Source of the DNA: Conexibacter sp. CPCC 205762
GTDB taxonomy: Bacteria; Actinomycetota; Thermoleophilia; Solirubrobacterales; Solirubrobacteraceae
Direction: 5' to 3'
Length of the DNA stretch: 64,000 nt
NCBI RefSeq assembly: GCF_030646155.1
Contig: NZ_JAUTDN010000035.1
Location: 1-64,000, forward strand
Shown here in pieces: positions 25,081 to 34,131 of the stretch. Positions within the stretch are counted from its first letter, which is position 1; every line of letters starts with the position of its first letter. The notes below the pieces were generated by a model that was given only the letters and a program-made list of their open reading frames with translations, did no database searches and was not told the DNA's origin. The position numbers and the translations under genes were made by a program.

Positions 25081-27093
25081 CTAATGCTGATCAGACCTCA
25101 CACGCGCCACGAAGAAGTCGAGCGCGCCAGGATTTGCGAGCGCGTCGCGGCTGGCGGCGCGCTCGGGCTCGATCCCGCTGAGGATCCGTTTCACCGGCAC
25201 CTCCAGCGCCTTGCCGGAGAGCGTGCGCGGAACCTCGGCGATCTGCTCGATCACATCGGGGACGTGACGCGGCGAGCAGTCGCCGCGGATCTGCGCGCGA
25301 ATCGTGGCGCGCAGCCGATCGTCGAGCGCGGCGCCGGGCCGCAGCACGACGAACAGCTCGATCCAGCCCTCGGTGCCGGGCTTGGGCAGATCGACGACGA
25401 GCGCGTCGACGACGTCGTCGTGCGCCAGCACCGAGCGGTAGATCTCGGCCGTGCCCATTCGCACGCCGCCGCGGTTGATCGTCGAGTCGGAGCGGCCGGA
25501 GATGATCGCGGTGCCGCGCGCGGTGATCTCGATCCAGTCGCCGTGGCGCCAGACGCCCGGGAACATGTCGAAGTAGGCGTCGCGGTAGCGGCTTCCATCG
25601 GGGTCGTTCCAGAGGAACAGCGGCATCGACGGCAGCGGCTCGGTCAGCACCAGCTCGCCGACCTCGCCGATCACCGCGCTGCCGTCCGGGTCGAACGCCT
25701 CGACCTTGGCGCCGAGCGCGCGCGCCTGCAGCTCGCCGCGATGGACCGGCAGCGTCGGCACGCCGCCGACGAAGGCGGAGCAGACGTCGGTCCCGCCGGA
25801 GGTCGAGAACAGCCACGTCTCCTCCCCCAGGTGGCGGTAGACCCACTCGAAGCCCTCCGGCGCCAGCGGCGAGCCGGTCGAGCCGACGGCGTGCAGGCGG
25901 CTGAGGTCGTGCGCGGCGCCGGGCGCGATCCCGGCCTTCATGCACGCCGACAGGTAGCTGGCGCTGGTGCCGAAGATCGTCACGCCCGCGTCTTCGGCGA
26001 ACTGCCACAGGCGATCCATCGACGGCCAGCCGGGGTTGCCGTCGTAGAGCACGATCGAGGCCGGCGTCAGCAGGCAGCCGACGAGGAAGTTCCACATCAT
26101 CCAGCCGGTCGTCGTGAACCAGAAGACGCGGTCCTCGGCCTGCGCGTCGACGTGCAGGTGCTGGTGCTTGAGCTGCTCCAGCAGGATCCCGCCCTGCCCT
26201 TGCACGATCGCCTTCGGCAGGCCGGTCGTGCCGGAGCTGTAGAGGACCCACAGCGGGTGCTCGAACGGGACCGCCGCGAACGTCAGCGGCGGCGCGGCCG
26301 GATCGGGCTCGCCGAGCGGCACGGCGCCGCTCCAGGCGTCGAAGGCGACCGCGTCGCGCAGGCCGGAGAGGTCGGCCTGCGGGTCGAGCTGGCGCAGCAC
26401 GACCGTCCGCCGCAGCGTCGGCAGCCGCCGCTGCAGCTCCGCCAGCACCGGCAGCCGGTCGAAGCGCTTGCCGCCGTACTGGTAGCCGTCGACCGCGAGC
26501 AGCAGCGCCGGCTCGATCTGCGCGAAGCGATCGGCGACGCCGCTGGCGCCGAAGTCGGGCGAGGCGCTGGACCAGATCGCGCCGATCGAGGCGCAGGCGA
26601 GCAGCGTCGCGACCGCCTCCGGCAGGTTCGAGACGTAGGCGACGACGCGGTCGCCGGCGACGATCCCCTCGGCGCGCAGCGCGGTCGCGATGCGCGCGGT
26701 CAGCGCCCGCAGCCCGCCCCACGTCAGCGCGGCGAGCGGCCGCAGCTCGGTCGCGTGACGGATCGCGACGGCCGCGTCGTCGCGGCCGCGGAAGATGTGC
26801 TCGGCATAGTTGAGCGTCGCGCCCGGAAACCACTGTGCGCCGGGCATCTCGCGGCGGCCGAGGACGCGCTCGCAGGGCGCGTGCGCGATCACCTCGAAGT
26901 GGTCCCAGATCGCCGCCCAGAACGCCTCCGGCTCGTCGACCGACCACTGCCACAGCTCGGCGTAGGAGCCGCCGGCGGCCGCGACGCCGCGCTCCTCTCG
27001 CAGCCAGCGCGCGAACTGCGTCAGGCGCGCCTCACGGACGCGCTCGGGCGTCGGCGTCCAGAGGATCGGCGGGGTGTCGCGCGCGGCGGCCAT
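25081..27093 (-). CDS. Acetoacetate-CoA ligase
   Basis: A 670-aa adenylate-forming enzyme that activates acetoacetate with ATP and CoA. Length and the N-terminal ACS-like motif WFPGATLNYAEHIFRG match acetoacetyl-CoA synthetases. Other marks are the AMP loop YSSGTTGLPKAIVQGQGG, the A5 region ASYLSACMKAG, WIEITARGTAIISGRSDSTI, and near the C-terminus RTLSGKALEVPVKRIL with the catalytic Lys. It would use ketone-body carbon for acetyl-CoA or polyhydroxybutyrate. ATG 27093; divergent from the anti-sigma gene. Confidence 0.93.
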   Translation of the reverse strand: MAAARDTPPILWTPTPERVREARLTQFARWLREERGVAAAGGSYAELWQWSVDEPEAFWAAIWDHFEVIAHAPCERVLGRREMPGAQWFPGATLNYAEHIFRGRDDAAVAIRHATELRPLAALTWGGLRALTARIATALRAEGIVAGDRVVAYVSNLPEAVATLLACASIGAIWSSASPDFGASGVADRFAQIEPALLLAVDGYQYGGKRFDRLPVLAELQRRLPTLRRTVVLRQLDPQADLSGLRDAVAFDAWSGAVPLGEPDPAAPPLTFAAVPFEHPLWVLYSSGTTGLPKAIVQGQGGILLEQLKHQHLHVDAQAEDRVFWFTTTGWMMWNFLVGCLLTPASIVLYDGNPGWPSMDRLWQFAEDAGVTIFGTSASYLSACMKAGIAPGAAHDLSRLHAVGSTGSPLAPEGFEWVYRHLGEETWLFSTSGGTDVCSAFVGGVPTLPVHRGELQARALGAKVEAFDPDGSAVIGEVGELVLTEPLPSMPLFLWNDPDGSRYRDAYFDMFPGVWRHGDWIEITARGTAIISGRSDSTINRGGVRMGTAEIYRSVLAHDDVVDALVVDLPKPGTEGWIELFVVLRPGAALDDRLRATIRAQIRGDCSPRHVPDVIEQIAEVPRTLSGKALEVPVKRILSGIEPERAASRDALANPGALDFFVARVRSDQH

Positions 27094-27195
27094 CTCTCGC
27101 CGCGCAACCTATCCGATGGCGCGGTGGGCGATCTCCGATGGGGATCTCGGCGCGCGCACGTGGCAAGGGCACCTGACGTGGGTAGCATCCGCGCC

Positions 27196-27591
27196 GTGCG
27201 TCTGACGCTGCCCGCGACCGTCGAGAGTGTGCCCACCGCGCGGCACGCGGTCGTCGCGGCGGCGCGCGCGGCCGGCGCCTCCGAGCGCGTGCTCGCCGAC
27301 GTCGCGCTGGCCGTCAGCGAGGCGTGCACGAACGTCGTCGAGCACGCCTACCGCGAGCAGGCCGAGCCCGGGACGCTGTCGGTCAGCGCCGAGCCGCACG
27401 GCAGCGCGCTCGAGGTCGTCGTCTCCGACGAGGGCAGCGGCGTCCGCCCGCGCGACGACTCCCCCGGCCTCGGAATGGGCATGGCTCTGATGGCCGCGGT
27501 CGCAGACGGCGTCCAGATCGACCACGACGGAGCGGCGACACGCCTCCATCTGACCTTCGAACTGACTGCTGTCGAGGGCGATCGAGCCTGA
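27196..27591 (+). CDS. Anti-sigma factor kinase, RsbW/SpoIIAB-like (HATPase_c_2)
   Basis: A 131-aa GHKL ATPase-fold protein. The N-box is ALAVSEACTNVVEHAYRE, G1 VSDEGSGVRP and G2 SPGLGMGMALM. Such proteins bind and block a SigB/SigF factor and phosphorylate an anti-anti-sigma protein. GTG 27196 (VRLTLPAT) is chosen on family length. The sigma factor gene lies 46 bases downstream, giving the classical pair, but no RsbV-type antagonist gene is beside them. None of its arginines uses AGA. Confidence 0.9.
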   Translation: MRLTLPATVESVPTARHAVVAAARAAGASERVLADVALAVSEACTNVVEHAYREQAEPGTLSVSAEPHGSALEVVVSDEGSGVRPRDDSPGLGMGMALMAAVADGVQIDHDGAATRLHLTFELTAVEGDRA

Positions 27592-27637
27592 GCCGATCGC
27601 GATTGACCCTGACGAACGCCGGGTAATCGTGAGGCAC

Positions 27638-28429
27638 ATGGGACCTGCCACCAACCTCGCAACCAAGAGTGCCGCGAAGCCACGGAAGCGTTCGGCCAGC
27701 TCGCTGCTGCGCACGCGGATGCTGGCAGCGCGAGCCCGCAACGGGGACGCACGGGCACGTGAGGCGCTGATCGCCGAACATCTGCCGCTCGCCCGTTCGC
27801 TCGCCCGCCGCTATCGCCGCGGCAGCGAAAGCCTCGACGACCTCGTCCAGGTCGCCTCGGTCGGTTTGATCAAGGCGGTCGACCGCTTCGACCCCGATCG
27901 CGGTCACTCGTTCTCGACCTTCGCGCAGCCGACGATCGTCGGCGAGCTGCTGCGCCACTTCCGTGACACCGGCTGGGGCGTGCACGTCGCTCGCGGTACG
28001 CAGGAGCTGGCGCTGAAGGTGCGCACCGCGGCCGAGGCGATCGAGACCGAGACCGGCATCGCGCCGACGCCGCGGCAGCTCGCCGAGCGCACCGGAGCGG
28101 AGCTGGAGGCGGTCGTCGAAGCGCTCGGCGCGCTCGCCAACCGCACCGCGCTGTCGCTCGCGACGCCCGCGGGCAACGACGACGACGGCGACGCGACGAT
28201 CGCCGACACGCTCGGCGACGTCGAAGAGGGCTACAGAGCCGCCGAGGCGCGCGCGCTGCTGGCGCCGGCCTTCAAGCACCTGCCCGAGCGCGAGCAGCGG
28301 ATTCTCAGAATGCGCTTCGTGCACGACATGACGCAGAGCGAGATCGCCGCCGAGGTGGGCGTCTCGCAGATGCAGATCTCACGCCTGCTGCGGCAGTCGC
28401 TCGACAAGCTGCACGAGCTGACGCGCTGA
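27638..28429 (+). CDS. RNA polymerase sigma factor, SigB/SigF/SigG family
   Basis: A 263-aa group 3 sigma factor. Region 2 has ESLDDLVQVASVGLIKAVDR and FSTFAQPTIVGELLRHFRD. Region 3 follows with PTPRQLAERTGAELEAV. Region 4 has LPEREQRILRMRFVHDM and SQMQISRLLRQSLDKL. It directs transcription of stress or developmental genes. ATG 27638 is placed behind GAGG; GTG 27629 is an alternative. It is controlled post-translationally by the upstream anti-sigma factor, judging by known pairs. Confidence 0.93.
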   Translation: MGPATNLATKSAAKPRKRSASSLLRTRMLAARARNGDARAREALIAEHLPLARSLARRYRRGSESLDDLVQVASVGLIKAVDRFDPDRGHSFSTFAQPTIVGELLRHFRDTGWGVHVARGTQELALKVRTAAEAIETETGIAPTPRQLAERTGAELEAVVEALGALANRTALSLATPAGNDDDGDATIADTLGDVEEGYRAAEARALLAPAFKHLPEREQRILRMRFVHDMTQSEIAAEVGVSQMQISRLLRQSLDKLHELTR

Positions 28430-28435
28430 ACCCTT

Positions 28436-28495
28436 CGCCCCGTGCGCGGATCCCGCTCGCCGGCGTGGTGGCCGGCGAGCGTTCCGCACGGGGCG
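28436..28495. terminator. Nested double hairpin between convergent genes
   Basis: Two inverted repeats are nested: outer arms CGCCCCGTGCG (28436-28446) and CGCACGGGGCG (28485-28495), inner arms CGCTCGCCGGC (28454-28464) and GCCGGCGAGCG (28471-28481) with loop GTGGTG. Both strands fold equally. It fills the gap between the sigma factor and ferritin-like genes and likely terminates both. Confidence 0.7.
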
Positions 28496-28505
28496 TTCTC
28501 GTGCG

Positions 28506-29003
28506 CTACTCGAACTCCTTGAGGTAGCGCTCGAAGGTCCGCATGTGGCCCTCCTCGTCGCGCAGGACGTCGATCACCATGTCCTGCGTCGCCCAGTCGA
28601 CGCCGTCGCAGGCCTCGATGATGCGCGTGTAGTGCTCGATCGCGCCGGCCTCGGCCTCGATCACGCCCTTGATCACGGTCACGACGTCGGTCGTGTCCTC
28701 GGGCGGCTGCAGGTAGGTCTGCTCGGGCGTGAACTGCAGCGAGCCCGGCGTGGTGCCGTACAGCTCCTTGATCCGCTTGGCGAATCTGCGCGCGTGGCCG
28801 AGCTCCTCCTGCACGTCGGCGTGGAGCGCCTCGGCGATCTCGTCGGCACGGATGCCGTCGAGGTTGGAGGCGTTGGCGAGATAGGACATGACCGTCTCCA
28901 TCTCCATCCAGTACGCGCGCGTCAGCAGCTCGACGATCTCCTGCCGCTTGTCGGCGAGCTTGTCCGAGAGGATCCCTGCCGAGGCATGCCGTGTCGTGGG
29001 CAC
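28506..29003 (-). CDS. Ferritin-like di-iron protein (bacterioferritin/Dps-like four-helix bundle)
   Basis: A 165-aa four-helix protein with two E-(x)n-ExxH sets: EMETVMSYLANAS with EELGHARRFAKRI, and EAEAGAIEHYTRII with RDEEGHMRTFE. These give the ligands of a di-iron centre. Length fits ferritin-like proteins that store or oxidise iron. GTG 29003 has a strong GGAAGGAG site. A small gene preceded by tandem iron-box-like repeats lies 54 bases upstream on the same strand, so iron control is plausible. Confidence 0.88.
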   Translation of the reverse strand: MPTTRHASAGILSDKLADKRQEIVELLTRAYWMEMETVMSYLANASNLDGIRADEIAEALHADVQEELGHARRFAKRIKELYGTTPGSLQFTPEQTYLQPPEDTTDVVTVIKGVIEAEAGAIEHYTRIIEACDGVDWATQDMVIDVLRDEEGHMRTFERYLKEFE

Positions 29004-29057
29004 CGCTGCTCCTTCCGAGCCACGCGACCGACCCGCCGGCCGCCACTGGCCCGGACG

Positions 29058-29252
29058 CTATCGCGGTGCGTCGGCGCTGTCGAGCGGGGCAGTCGGCGGC
29101 GCTGCCACAAGCTGGCGCGCGCACCACTGCGTGAACCGACCCTCGGGCGTCGCGAGCCACTCCGCCAGGTCGCGCTCGAAGCGCAGCCAGCGGCGGGCCC
29201 GGAAGCCGACGTGGGGAAAGTCCTCGGTGTGCTCGATCGTCGTGTCGTTCAT
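29058..29252 (-). CDS. Small hypothetical protein behind tandem iron-box-like sites
   Basis: A 64-aa protein, not recognised. It is rich in aromatic and charged residues in the middle (FRARRWLRFERDLAEWL, then FTQWCARQL) and ends in a Pro/Ala tail. The ATG at 29252 has no Shine-Dalgarno sequence; the two 14-bp repeats end only 4 bases before it, so the mRNA would be nearly leaderless or the true start lies downstream. It precedes the ferritin-like gene in the same direction and may be co-transcribed. Coding status rests on position and composition. Confidence 0.5.
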   Translation of the reverse strand: MNDTTIEHTEDFPHVGFRARRWLRFERDLAEWLATPEGRFTQWCARQLVAAPPTAPLDSADAPR

Positions 29253-29256
29253 CGCG

Positions 29257-29284
29257 TTAGGTCGCCCTAAGTAGGTCGCCCTAA
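29257..29284. promoter_or_regulatory. Two abutting copies of the TTAGGG-N2-CCCTAA-type operator
   Basis: Read on the plus strand, TTAGGTCGCCCTAA (29257-29270) is followed directly by GTAGGTCGCCCTAA (29271-29284). They match sites at 48594, 56367, 56383 and 60764. The half-site TTAGG and the 14-bp spacing equal one dimer site within the DtxR/IdeR iron box; the regulator itself is inferred. Confidence 0.7.
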
Positions 29285-29350
29285 TGTAGCAAGCCCGATC
29301 GAGCCTGTGGGTCAGCGCGCCGCGAGCCGCGACGCGCTGACCTCAGCGCG

Positions 29351-32011
29351 CTACTTCCGCTTCGCGCAGCCGGCGATCGTCAGCTTCGGCGTGCGCACGA
29401 CGCGCTTGCCGTTCTGACCGCTCATCGTCTGCGTCGCCGTCTGCGTCCGGCTGGCCGCTCTGCAGAGGCCGCTGGTGACCGTCACCGGCGAGTTGGCCGC
29501 CGGCAGCGACAGGACGAACTTCGACAGCGGCACGTCGGGGATCTGGTCGAACGTCGTCGTCAGCCTCGTGCCGGTGATTCTGACTCTGCCGATCAGGTCG
29601 ATCGTGACCTCCCCGCGCAGCTGCACGACGATGTCGGGCAGCGAGCGGGCCGGGTTCTTGACGAAGTAGGCGTCGCCCTTCAGCGGCGCTCTCAGCAGCG
29701 AGGTGACCGCGCTGCCGCTGCCGATCTTCGCGGCCGCGCCGCATCTGCCGGCGGCGTCGTACTCGGCCTGCTTGCAGGCTCTGTTGACGACCGACAGCCG
29801 CGCGTTGAGCGATCTCGGCAGGTCGAGGCGGACGCTGCGCGCGGCCGACTGGCCGGGCTTCTGCGTCAGCGTCGCGACCAGCGAGGTCGCCTTGCGCGCG
29901 CCGACCTGGCCCTTGCCGCCGACCTTCACCGTCAGCGTCGGCGCGAACGGCAGCGCCGCGCAGTCGCCGACCTGAAAGCGGCTGCCGCGGGCCGCCGCGG
30001 CGCCGTCGGCCGAGGCGATCGTCGCGCCGACCGTCTGCGCGGAGCAGTTGGTCGGGTTGACCATGAAGCCGCTGCGGTCGATCGTCACGTTGACCTTGCG
30101 CAACTGCAGCGGGATCCCCTTCAGGATCGTCGGCAGCGGATCGGAGACGATCCGCAGCGCCGCCGTGTGCAGGTCGACGAAGACCGCGGCGCGCACGACC
30201 ACGGTGCCGAGGTCGAGCGGGCCGGCGATCGCCGGGACGACGATCGCGAGGCTGTACGGCGCGCCCTTGTAGGGGCCGCCGACGTAGACGCGGCCGGGCA
30301 GGCCGAACGGCTGGCTGCCGGGGCCGGCGAGCACCTGGGCGCTGCCGATCCGCGTCTCCTCTCCGCAGCCGCCAGTGGCGGCGAGCGCCTCGGCGCAGAG
30401 CGGCACGGTGCCGATCCTCGGCATCACGCCGCGCGGCAGCGTGACGTCGATGCCGCCGAGCGAGCGGTCGCCGTCGTTGCGCGTGAACGACAGCGTGAAG
30501 GCCGTCGCGGCGCCGGCCTTCGCCGACGTCGTGCCGGCCGACAGGCCCGGCGCGAAGCCGGCCGCCGGACACGGCGCGCCGTTGCCGTCGGCGCTGACCG
30601 TGTACGACGACGAGCTCGTCACGGGCGCGCCGGCGTAGCCGTTCAGCGTCGCGGTCGTCGTCGCGACGCCGCAGCTGGCCGGGTTCGACAGCACGGCGCG
30701 GTCGCCGTCCTTGAAGCGCAGCGAGATGCGGCTGGAGACGAGCGTCGGCTGGTCGTCGAAGGTCGCCACGAGGCGGCCGCTGACCGGATCGGCGTCGATC
30801 ACGCCGGGCAGCTTGAGGCGGATCGCGCCGCCGTCGACCAGCAGCCACAGACGCAGCAGCTGGTTCGGCGTCGGCTGCCCGAGCACGATCGTGCCGTTCA
30901 GCGGCACGTCCATCAGCGGGCTGACGATCTGCGCTCTGCCGATCACCGACGCCTGCGGGCAGCTGTCCGGCGTCGCCGCGCCGACGCCGACCTGCGCGTC
31001 GCTGCAGGCGCCGAGGCCGCCGGCGCCCGACGGCGAGACGACCATCCCCTGCGGGAGCGCCACGACCGCCTTGCGCAGCGGCGGCGTGCCGGGGATCGAG
31101 CCGGAGCTGGTCTGCGGGATGTCGATGTCGACGGCGAGCCCGGTCGGCGCGCCGGCGCGGGTCGTCGTCGGCTGTGCCGACACGCTCGCGTCGAACGCCG
31201 CCTCGTCGCAGTCGGTGACGTCTCTCAGCGTCGTCGTCGCCTGCTGCCAGACGGTCTTCGCCTGCCACGAGTTGAGCCGCAGCTCGGCCGGCTGCTGCGG
31301 ACCGCAGACGAACGCGTTGGTCATGAACGGCTGCGGCTTCGACGTGCTCGCGTGACCGCCGGGGTCCGTGCAGCTCCAGCCGAAGAAGTCGAAGCAGGTC
31401 TGGCCGCGCTCGGCGTCGTGCGAGGGGTCGGCCGGGACGCCCCAGAAGGTCAGTCTGGAGCTGACCAGCGGCGCCAGCGACGGCGTGTCCGGGATCGTCA
31501 TCGTGAGGCCGTAGTCGCTGCCGGTGCGGATGCTGGCATTGACGTTGACGGTGATCAGGCCGAGCACCGAGAAGCCGAACTGGGCGACCTTGCCCTCGGC
31601 CGGCTCGATGTTGAAGACCGGCGCGACCACGAGCGGGATCAGGTCGGTTCTCAGCTCCGCGACGCCGACCTGGGTCGCCAGCGGGCAGTTCGGGAAGTCC
31701 GTCGGCGCGCACTTCGGCGCCGCCTGCGGGTTGCCGATGATGCCGGGCGGCATGTCGACGACGATGTCCTTCGTCGCCCCGTCCGCGTTCGGGATCGTCA
31801 CCGACGGGTCGAGCTCGCTCGGGACCTCGTGGCTGTTGATGCCGAAGTAGGTCATGACGTCCGGGTGACCGCCGGCGTTGTCGACCGACGTCGTCACTCT
31901 GAAGCTGCCGGGCTCGATCCCGAACGCGGCGCTCGCGCTGCTCGTCACGACGGCCGTTGCCGGCAGCGCGAGACAGCTCGCCGCGAGCAGCGCTCGCATC
32001 CAACGCTTCAT
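29351..32011 (-). CDS. Large secreted beta-rich protein of unknown function
   Basis: An 886-aa exported protein with signal peptide (about 1-29, ending SASAA). The mature protein is Ser/Thr/Val-rich with many predicted beta strands, about 20 cysteines spaced in pairs (for example CAPTDFPNCP and CGPQQ), and recurrent segments of the type IGRAQIVSPLMDVPLNGTIV / IGSAQVLAGPGSQPFGLPG / IGSGSAVTSLLRAPLKGDAY, i.e. at least three internal repeats. I know no function; similar long proteins occur in Solirubrobacterales. ATG 32011 is chosen for its 6-base distance from GAGGAG; ATG 32017 overlaps the upstream stop. The C-terminus ends in basic AKRK. Confidence 0.8.
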   Translation of the reverse strand: MKRWMRALLAASCLALPATAVVTSSASAAFGIEPGSFRVTTSVDNAGGHPDVMTYFGINSHEVPSELDPSVTIPNADGATKDIVVDMPPGIIGNPQAAPKCAPTDFPNCPLATQVGVAELRTDLIPLVVAPVFNIEPAEGKVAQFGFSVLGLITVNVNASIRTGSDYGLTMTIPDTPSLAPLVSSRLTFWGVPADPSHDAERGQTCFDFFGWSCTDPGGHASTSKPQPFMTNAFVCGPQQPAELRLNSWQAKTVWQQATTTLRDVTDCDEAAFDASVSAQPTTTRAGAPTGLAVDIDIPQTSSGSIPGTPPLRKAVVALPQGMVVSPSGAGGLGACSDAQVGVGAATPDSCPQASVIGRAQIVSPLMDVPLNGTIVLGQPTPNQLLRLWLLVDGGAIRLKLPGVIDADPVSGRLVATFDDQPTLVSSRISLRFKDGDRAVLSNPASCGVATTTATLNGYAGAPVTSSSSYTVSADGNGAPCPAAGFAPGLSAGTTSAKAGAATAFTLSFTRNDGDRSLGGIDVTLPRGVMPRIGTVPLCAEALAATGGCGEETRIGSAQVLAGPGSQPFGLPGRVYVGGPYKGAPYSLAIVVPAIAGPLDLGTVVVRAAVFVDLHTAALRIVSDPLPTILKGIPLQLRKVNVTIDRSGFMVNPTNCSAQTVGATIASADGAAAARGSRFQVGDCAALPFAPTLTVKVGGKGQVGARKATSLVATLTQKPGQSAARSVRLDLPRSLNARLSVVNRACKQAEYDAAGRCGAAAKIGSGSAVTSLLRAPLKGDAYFVKNPARSLPDIVVQLRGEVTIDLIGRVRITGTRLTTTFDQIPDVPLSKFVLSLPAANSPVTVTSGLCRAASRTQTATQTMSGQNGKRVVRTPKLTIAGCAKRK

Positions 32012-32013
32012 CG

Positions 32014-34131
32014 TCATCTCCTCACCACGCGCTCGGCCTTCGCCGTGCGCGTCCCTCTCAGCGTGAACGTCGCGCTGCGCTGGCCGGCGACGCGCGCGGC
32101 GCGCACCGTCACGCGGATCCGCAGCGAGCGGCCGGCGGCCAGCTGCTTGCGGGCCTTTCTGGACAGCTTCAGCGTCAGCTTGACGCGGCCCTTCGCCATC
32201 GTCTTCGAGGCCGAGCCGACCTGCACCCAGGCGCCGCCGATGCGGGCCTGGACGGTCGCGCCGACCGTGCCGGCGTCGCTGCCGGTCACGGTCAGCACGA
32301 GCGTGCCTCTGCGGGCGAGCGCGCCGAGCGCGCTCTTGCCGGGCCACGTGGGCGCGAACGACCGCACGAGCGCCGGGATCACGTTGCCGGAGCCCTCGAA
32401 CGACTCGCTCGCCGGGTTCGGCGTCACCGGCACGGGCGTTCCCGGGCCCTGGCAGGCGTCGTCGGCGCACGGCGCCGGGCCCTGCGGCGGCGGCGTCGCG
32501 CCGAGGCGGACGGCGTACAGCTTCGAGAAGGTGTCGCGCGTGTTCGGCAGCAGCGCGCCGAACGAGCTGAAGTACGCGGTGCCGCCGTCGAGGCTGATGC
32601 CGGCGGCGTTGGCGTCGGCCGGCTGCGTGCCGGTCGACAGCAGCGTGCTCTCGCCGCCCTGCCACAGGTACGCGTCGAATCTGCCGTTCTGGTCCTGCGG
32701 GACGAGCGCGTCGCTGGTCTCGAAGACGATCTTCGAGCCGTCGGCGGAGATCGACGGGACGCCGTAGTAGACGCCGTTGGAGGCCGGCGGCGGCGTCAGG
32801 CGCGTGCCCCCGCCGACCGCTCTGCCGTCCGGCCGGCAGGAGACGCAGTCGATCGCGCCGCTCGCGTCGATGCGGTAGATCTTCTGCGAGCCGGACGCGT
32901 CGGGCGTCAGGTCGGCGGTGCTGACCAGCGCCATCGCCGTGCCGTCGTAGGACAGCTCGGAGGCGCCCGAGATGAAGCTCGTCTGGAAGTTGAGGTCGTT
33001 CGGGCTGGGCGTCTGCAGCAGCAGCTTCGCGCCGCCCTGCGGCGTCCAGCGGAAGAGGTTGCCTCTGCCGCTCGTGCCCTGGCCGTCGACCGGCCGCGGC
33101 GAGGCGAACCAGACGGCGCCGCCGCCGGCCGCGACGATCGTCGAGCCGATGCCGCTTCTGTCGGCGCTGCCGCCGGAGAGGCGCGTGACCGCGCCGGTCG
33201 TCGTGTCGACCGCGAACAGGTCGAGGAAGCCGTTGTCGTCGTCGGCGGTCAGCTTGCCGGCGCTGGTGAAGAAGACCGTGCCGCCGTCGGCGCTGAGGCC
33301 GCGGAACTCGGCGCCGGCTGCCGGCGCGCCCGCGTACGGTCTGTTCAGCAGCACGGCGTCGCCGTCGGCGTTCCAGGCGTACAGCTCGGGCGGATGCTCG
33401 ACGCTGTTGCTGTCGAAGCAGTACGGCAGCGCCGCGACGATCGTCTCGCCGTCGTCGCTGACCCCTTCCTGGCCCTGCGAGACGTACGGGTTGTAGCTGC
33501 CGCCGATGACGGCGTTCTTGCACGCGAACTCGTCGGGGCGCGTGTCGCCCAGCTCGACCGGCGACAGCTCGCCGTCGTGCCAGCGGTAGAGGTGGTCGCT
33601 GCTGTCCGGCGCGTCGAGCAGGCCGGTCGAGGCGTTGACGTAGAGCGTGCGGCCGTCGGCCGAGCGGCCGCTGTATCTGGCCGTTCTCTGGTCCGCCGCC
33701 GGCGCGAACGGATCGGCCAGCTCCCATTCGGCGATCGTGCTCTTGGAGCCGTCGGGGTTCTGCACCCACAGCGTCTCGGGCTCGCCCGCTCTGAGGAACA
33801 TCTGCGCCTCGTAGACGATCTTCGTCGAGAAGTCGTCGGCGGCGTCGAGCAGGTTGGCGTTGGTCGTCGCCTCGACCGGCTCCAGCGTGCCGTAGCTCCA
33901 GCTGCCGTCGGCGTTGCGCGCCCCGTAGCGGGCGTTGGCGTCGATCAGGCCCTGCTTGAAGGCGGCGTGATTGCCGTCGGGCCAGCCGGCGCCGACGACG
34001 TTGAAGCCCTCCGAGCGCAGCGGCGAGGCCAGCTCGAGCGCGTTGCCGGCGGCGCCGGCGGACGGCGCGAGCGCGCCGACGCTCGCGGCGACCGCGCCGG
34101 CGGTCAGCAGCCCTGCGAAGGCGCGCCTCAT
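32014..34131 (-). CDS. Secreted WD40-like (PD40/TolB-type) beta-propeller protein
   Basis: A 705-aa exported protein with signal peptide (about 1-27). Residues 90-540 hold PD40-type blades: YSGRSADGRTLYVN, FRGLSADGGTVFFTS, YGVPSISADGSKIVFETS and AAGISLDGGTAYFSS. The last 110 residues form a beta domain with LKLSRKARKQLAAGRSLRIR that resembles the C-terminus of the HtaA protein at 57-60.7 kb, and a basic tail. It is coupled by ATGA overlap to the next large secreted protein, so the two are made together and probably act together outside the membrane. Function unknown. Confidence 0.82.
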   Translation of the reverse strand: MRRAFAGLLTAGAVAASVGALAPSAGAAGNALELASPLRSEGFNVVGAGWPDGNHAAFKQGLIDANARYGARNADGSWSYGTLEPVEATTNANLLDAADDFSTKIVYEAQMFLRAGEPETLWVQNPDGSKSTIAEWELADPFAPAADQRTARYSGRSADGRTLYVNASTGLLDAPDSSDHLYRWHDGELSPVELGDTRPDEFACKNAVIGGSYNPYVSQGQEGVSDDGETIVAALPYCFDSNSVEHPPELYAWNADGDAVLLNRPYAGAPAAGAEFRGLSADGGTVFFTSAGKLTADDDNGFLDLFAVDTTTGAVTRLSGGSADRSGIGSTIVAAGGGAVWFASPRPVDGQGTSGRGNLFRWTPQGGAKLLLQTPSPNDLNFQTSFISGASELSYDGTAMALVSTADLTPDASGSQKIYRIDASGAIDCVSCRPDGRAVGGGTRLTPPPASNGVYYGVPSISADGSKIVFETSDALVPQDQNGRFDAYLWQGGESTLLSTGTQPADANAAGISLDGGTAYFSSFGALLPNTRDTFSKLYAVRLGATPPPQGPAPCADDACQGPGTPVPVTPNPASESFEGSGNVIPALVRSFAPTWPGKSALGALARRGTLVLTVTGSDAGTVGATVQARIGGAWVQVGSASKTMAKGRVKLTLKLSRKARKQLAAGRSLRIRVTVRAARVAGQRSATFTLRGTRTAKAERVVRR

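Noticed and set aside
29343-33769. Long alternative frames (886 and 1472 codons) on the minus strand over the secreted-protein genes
   Set aside because: The 1472-codon frame contains the real 886-aa protein only in its last part; the rest is an Arg-rich out-of-frame run-through of the upstream gene. The other is wholly out of frame.
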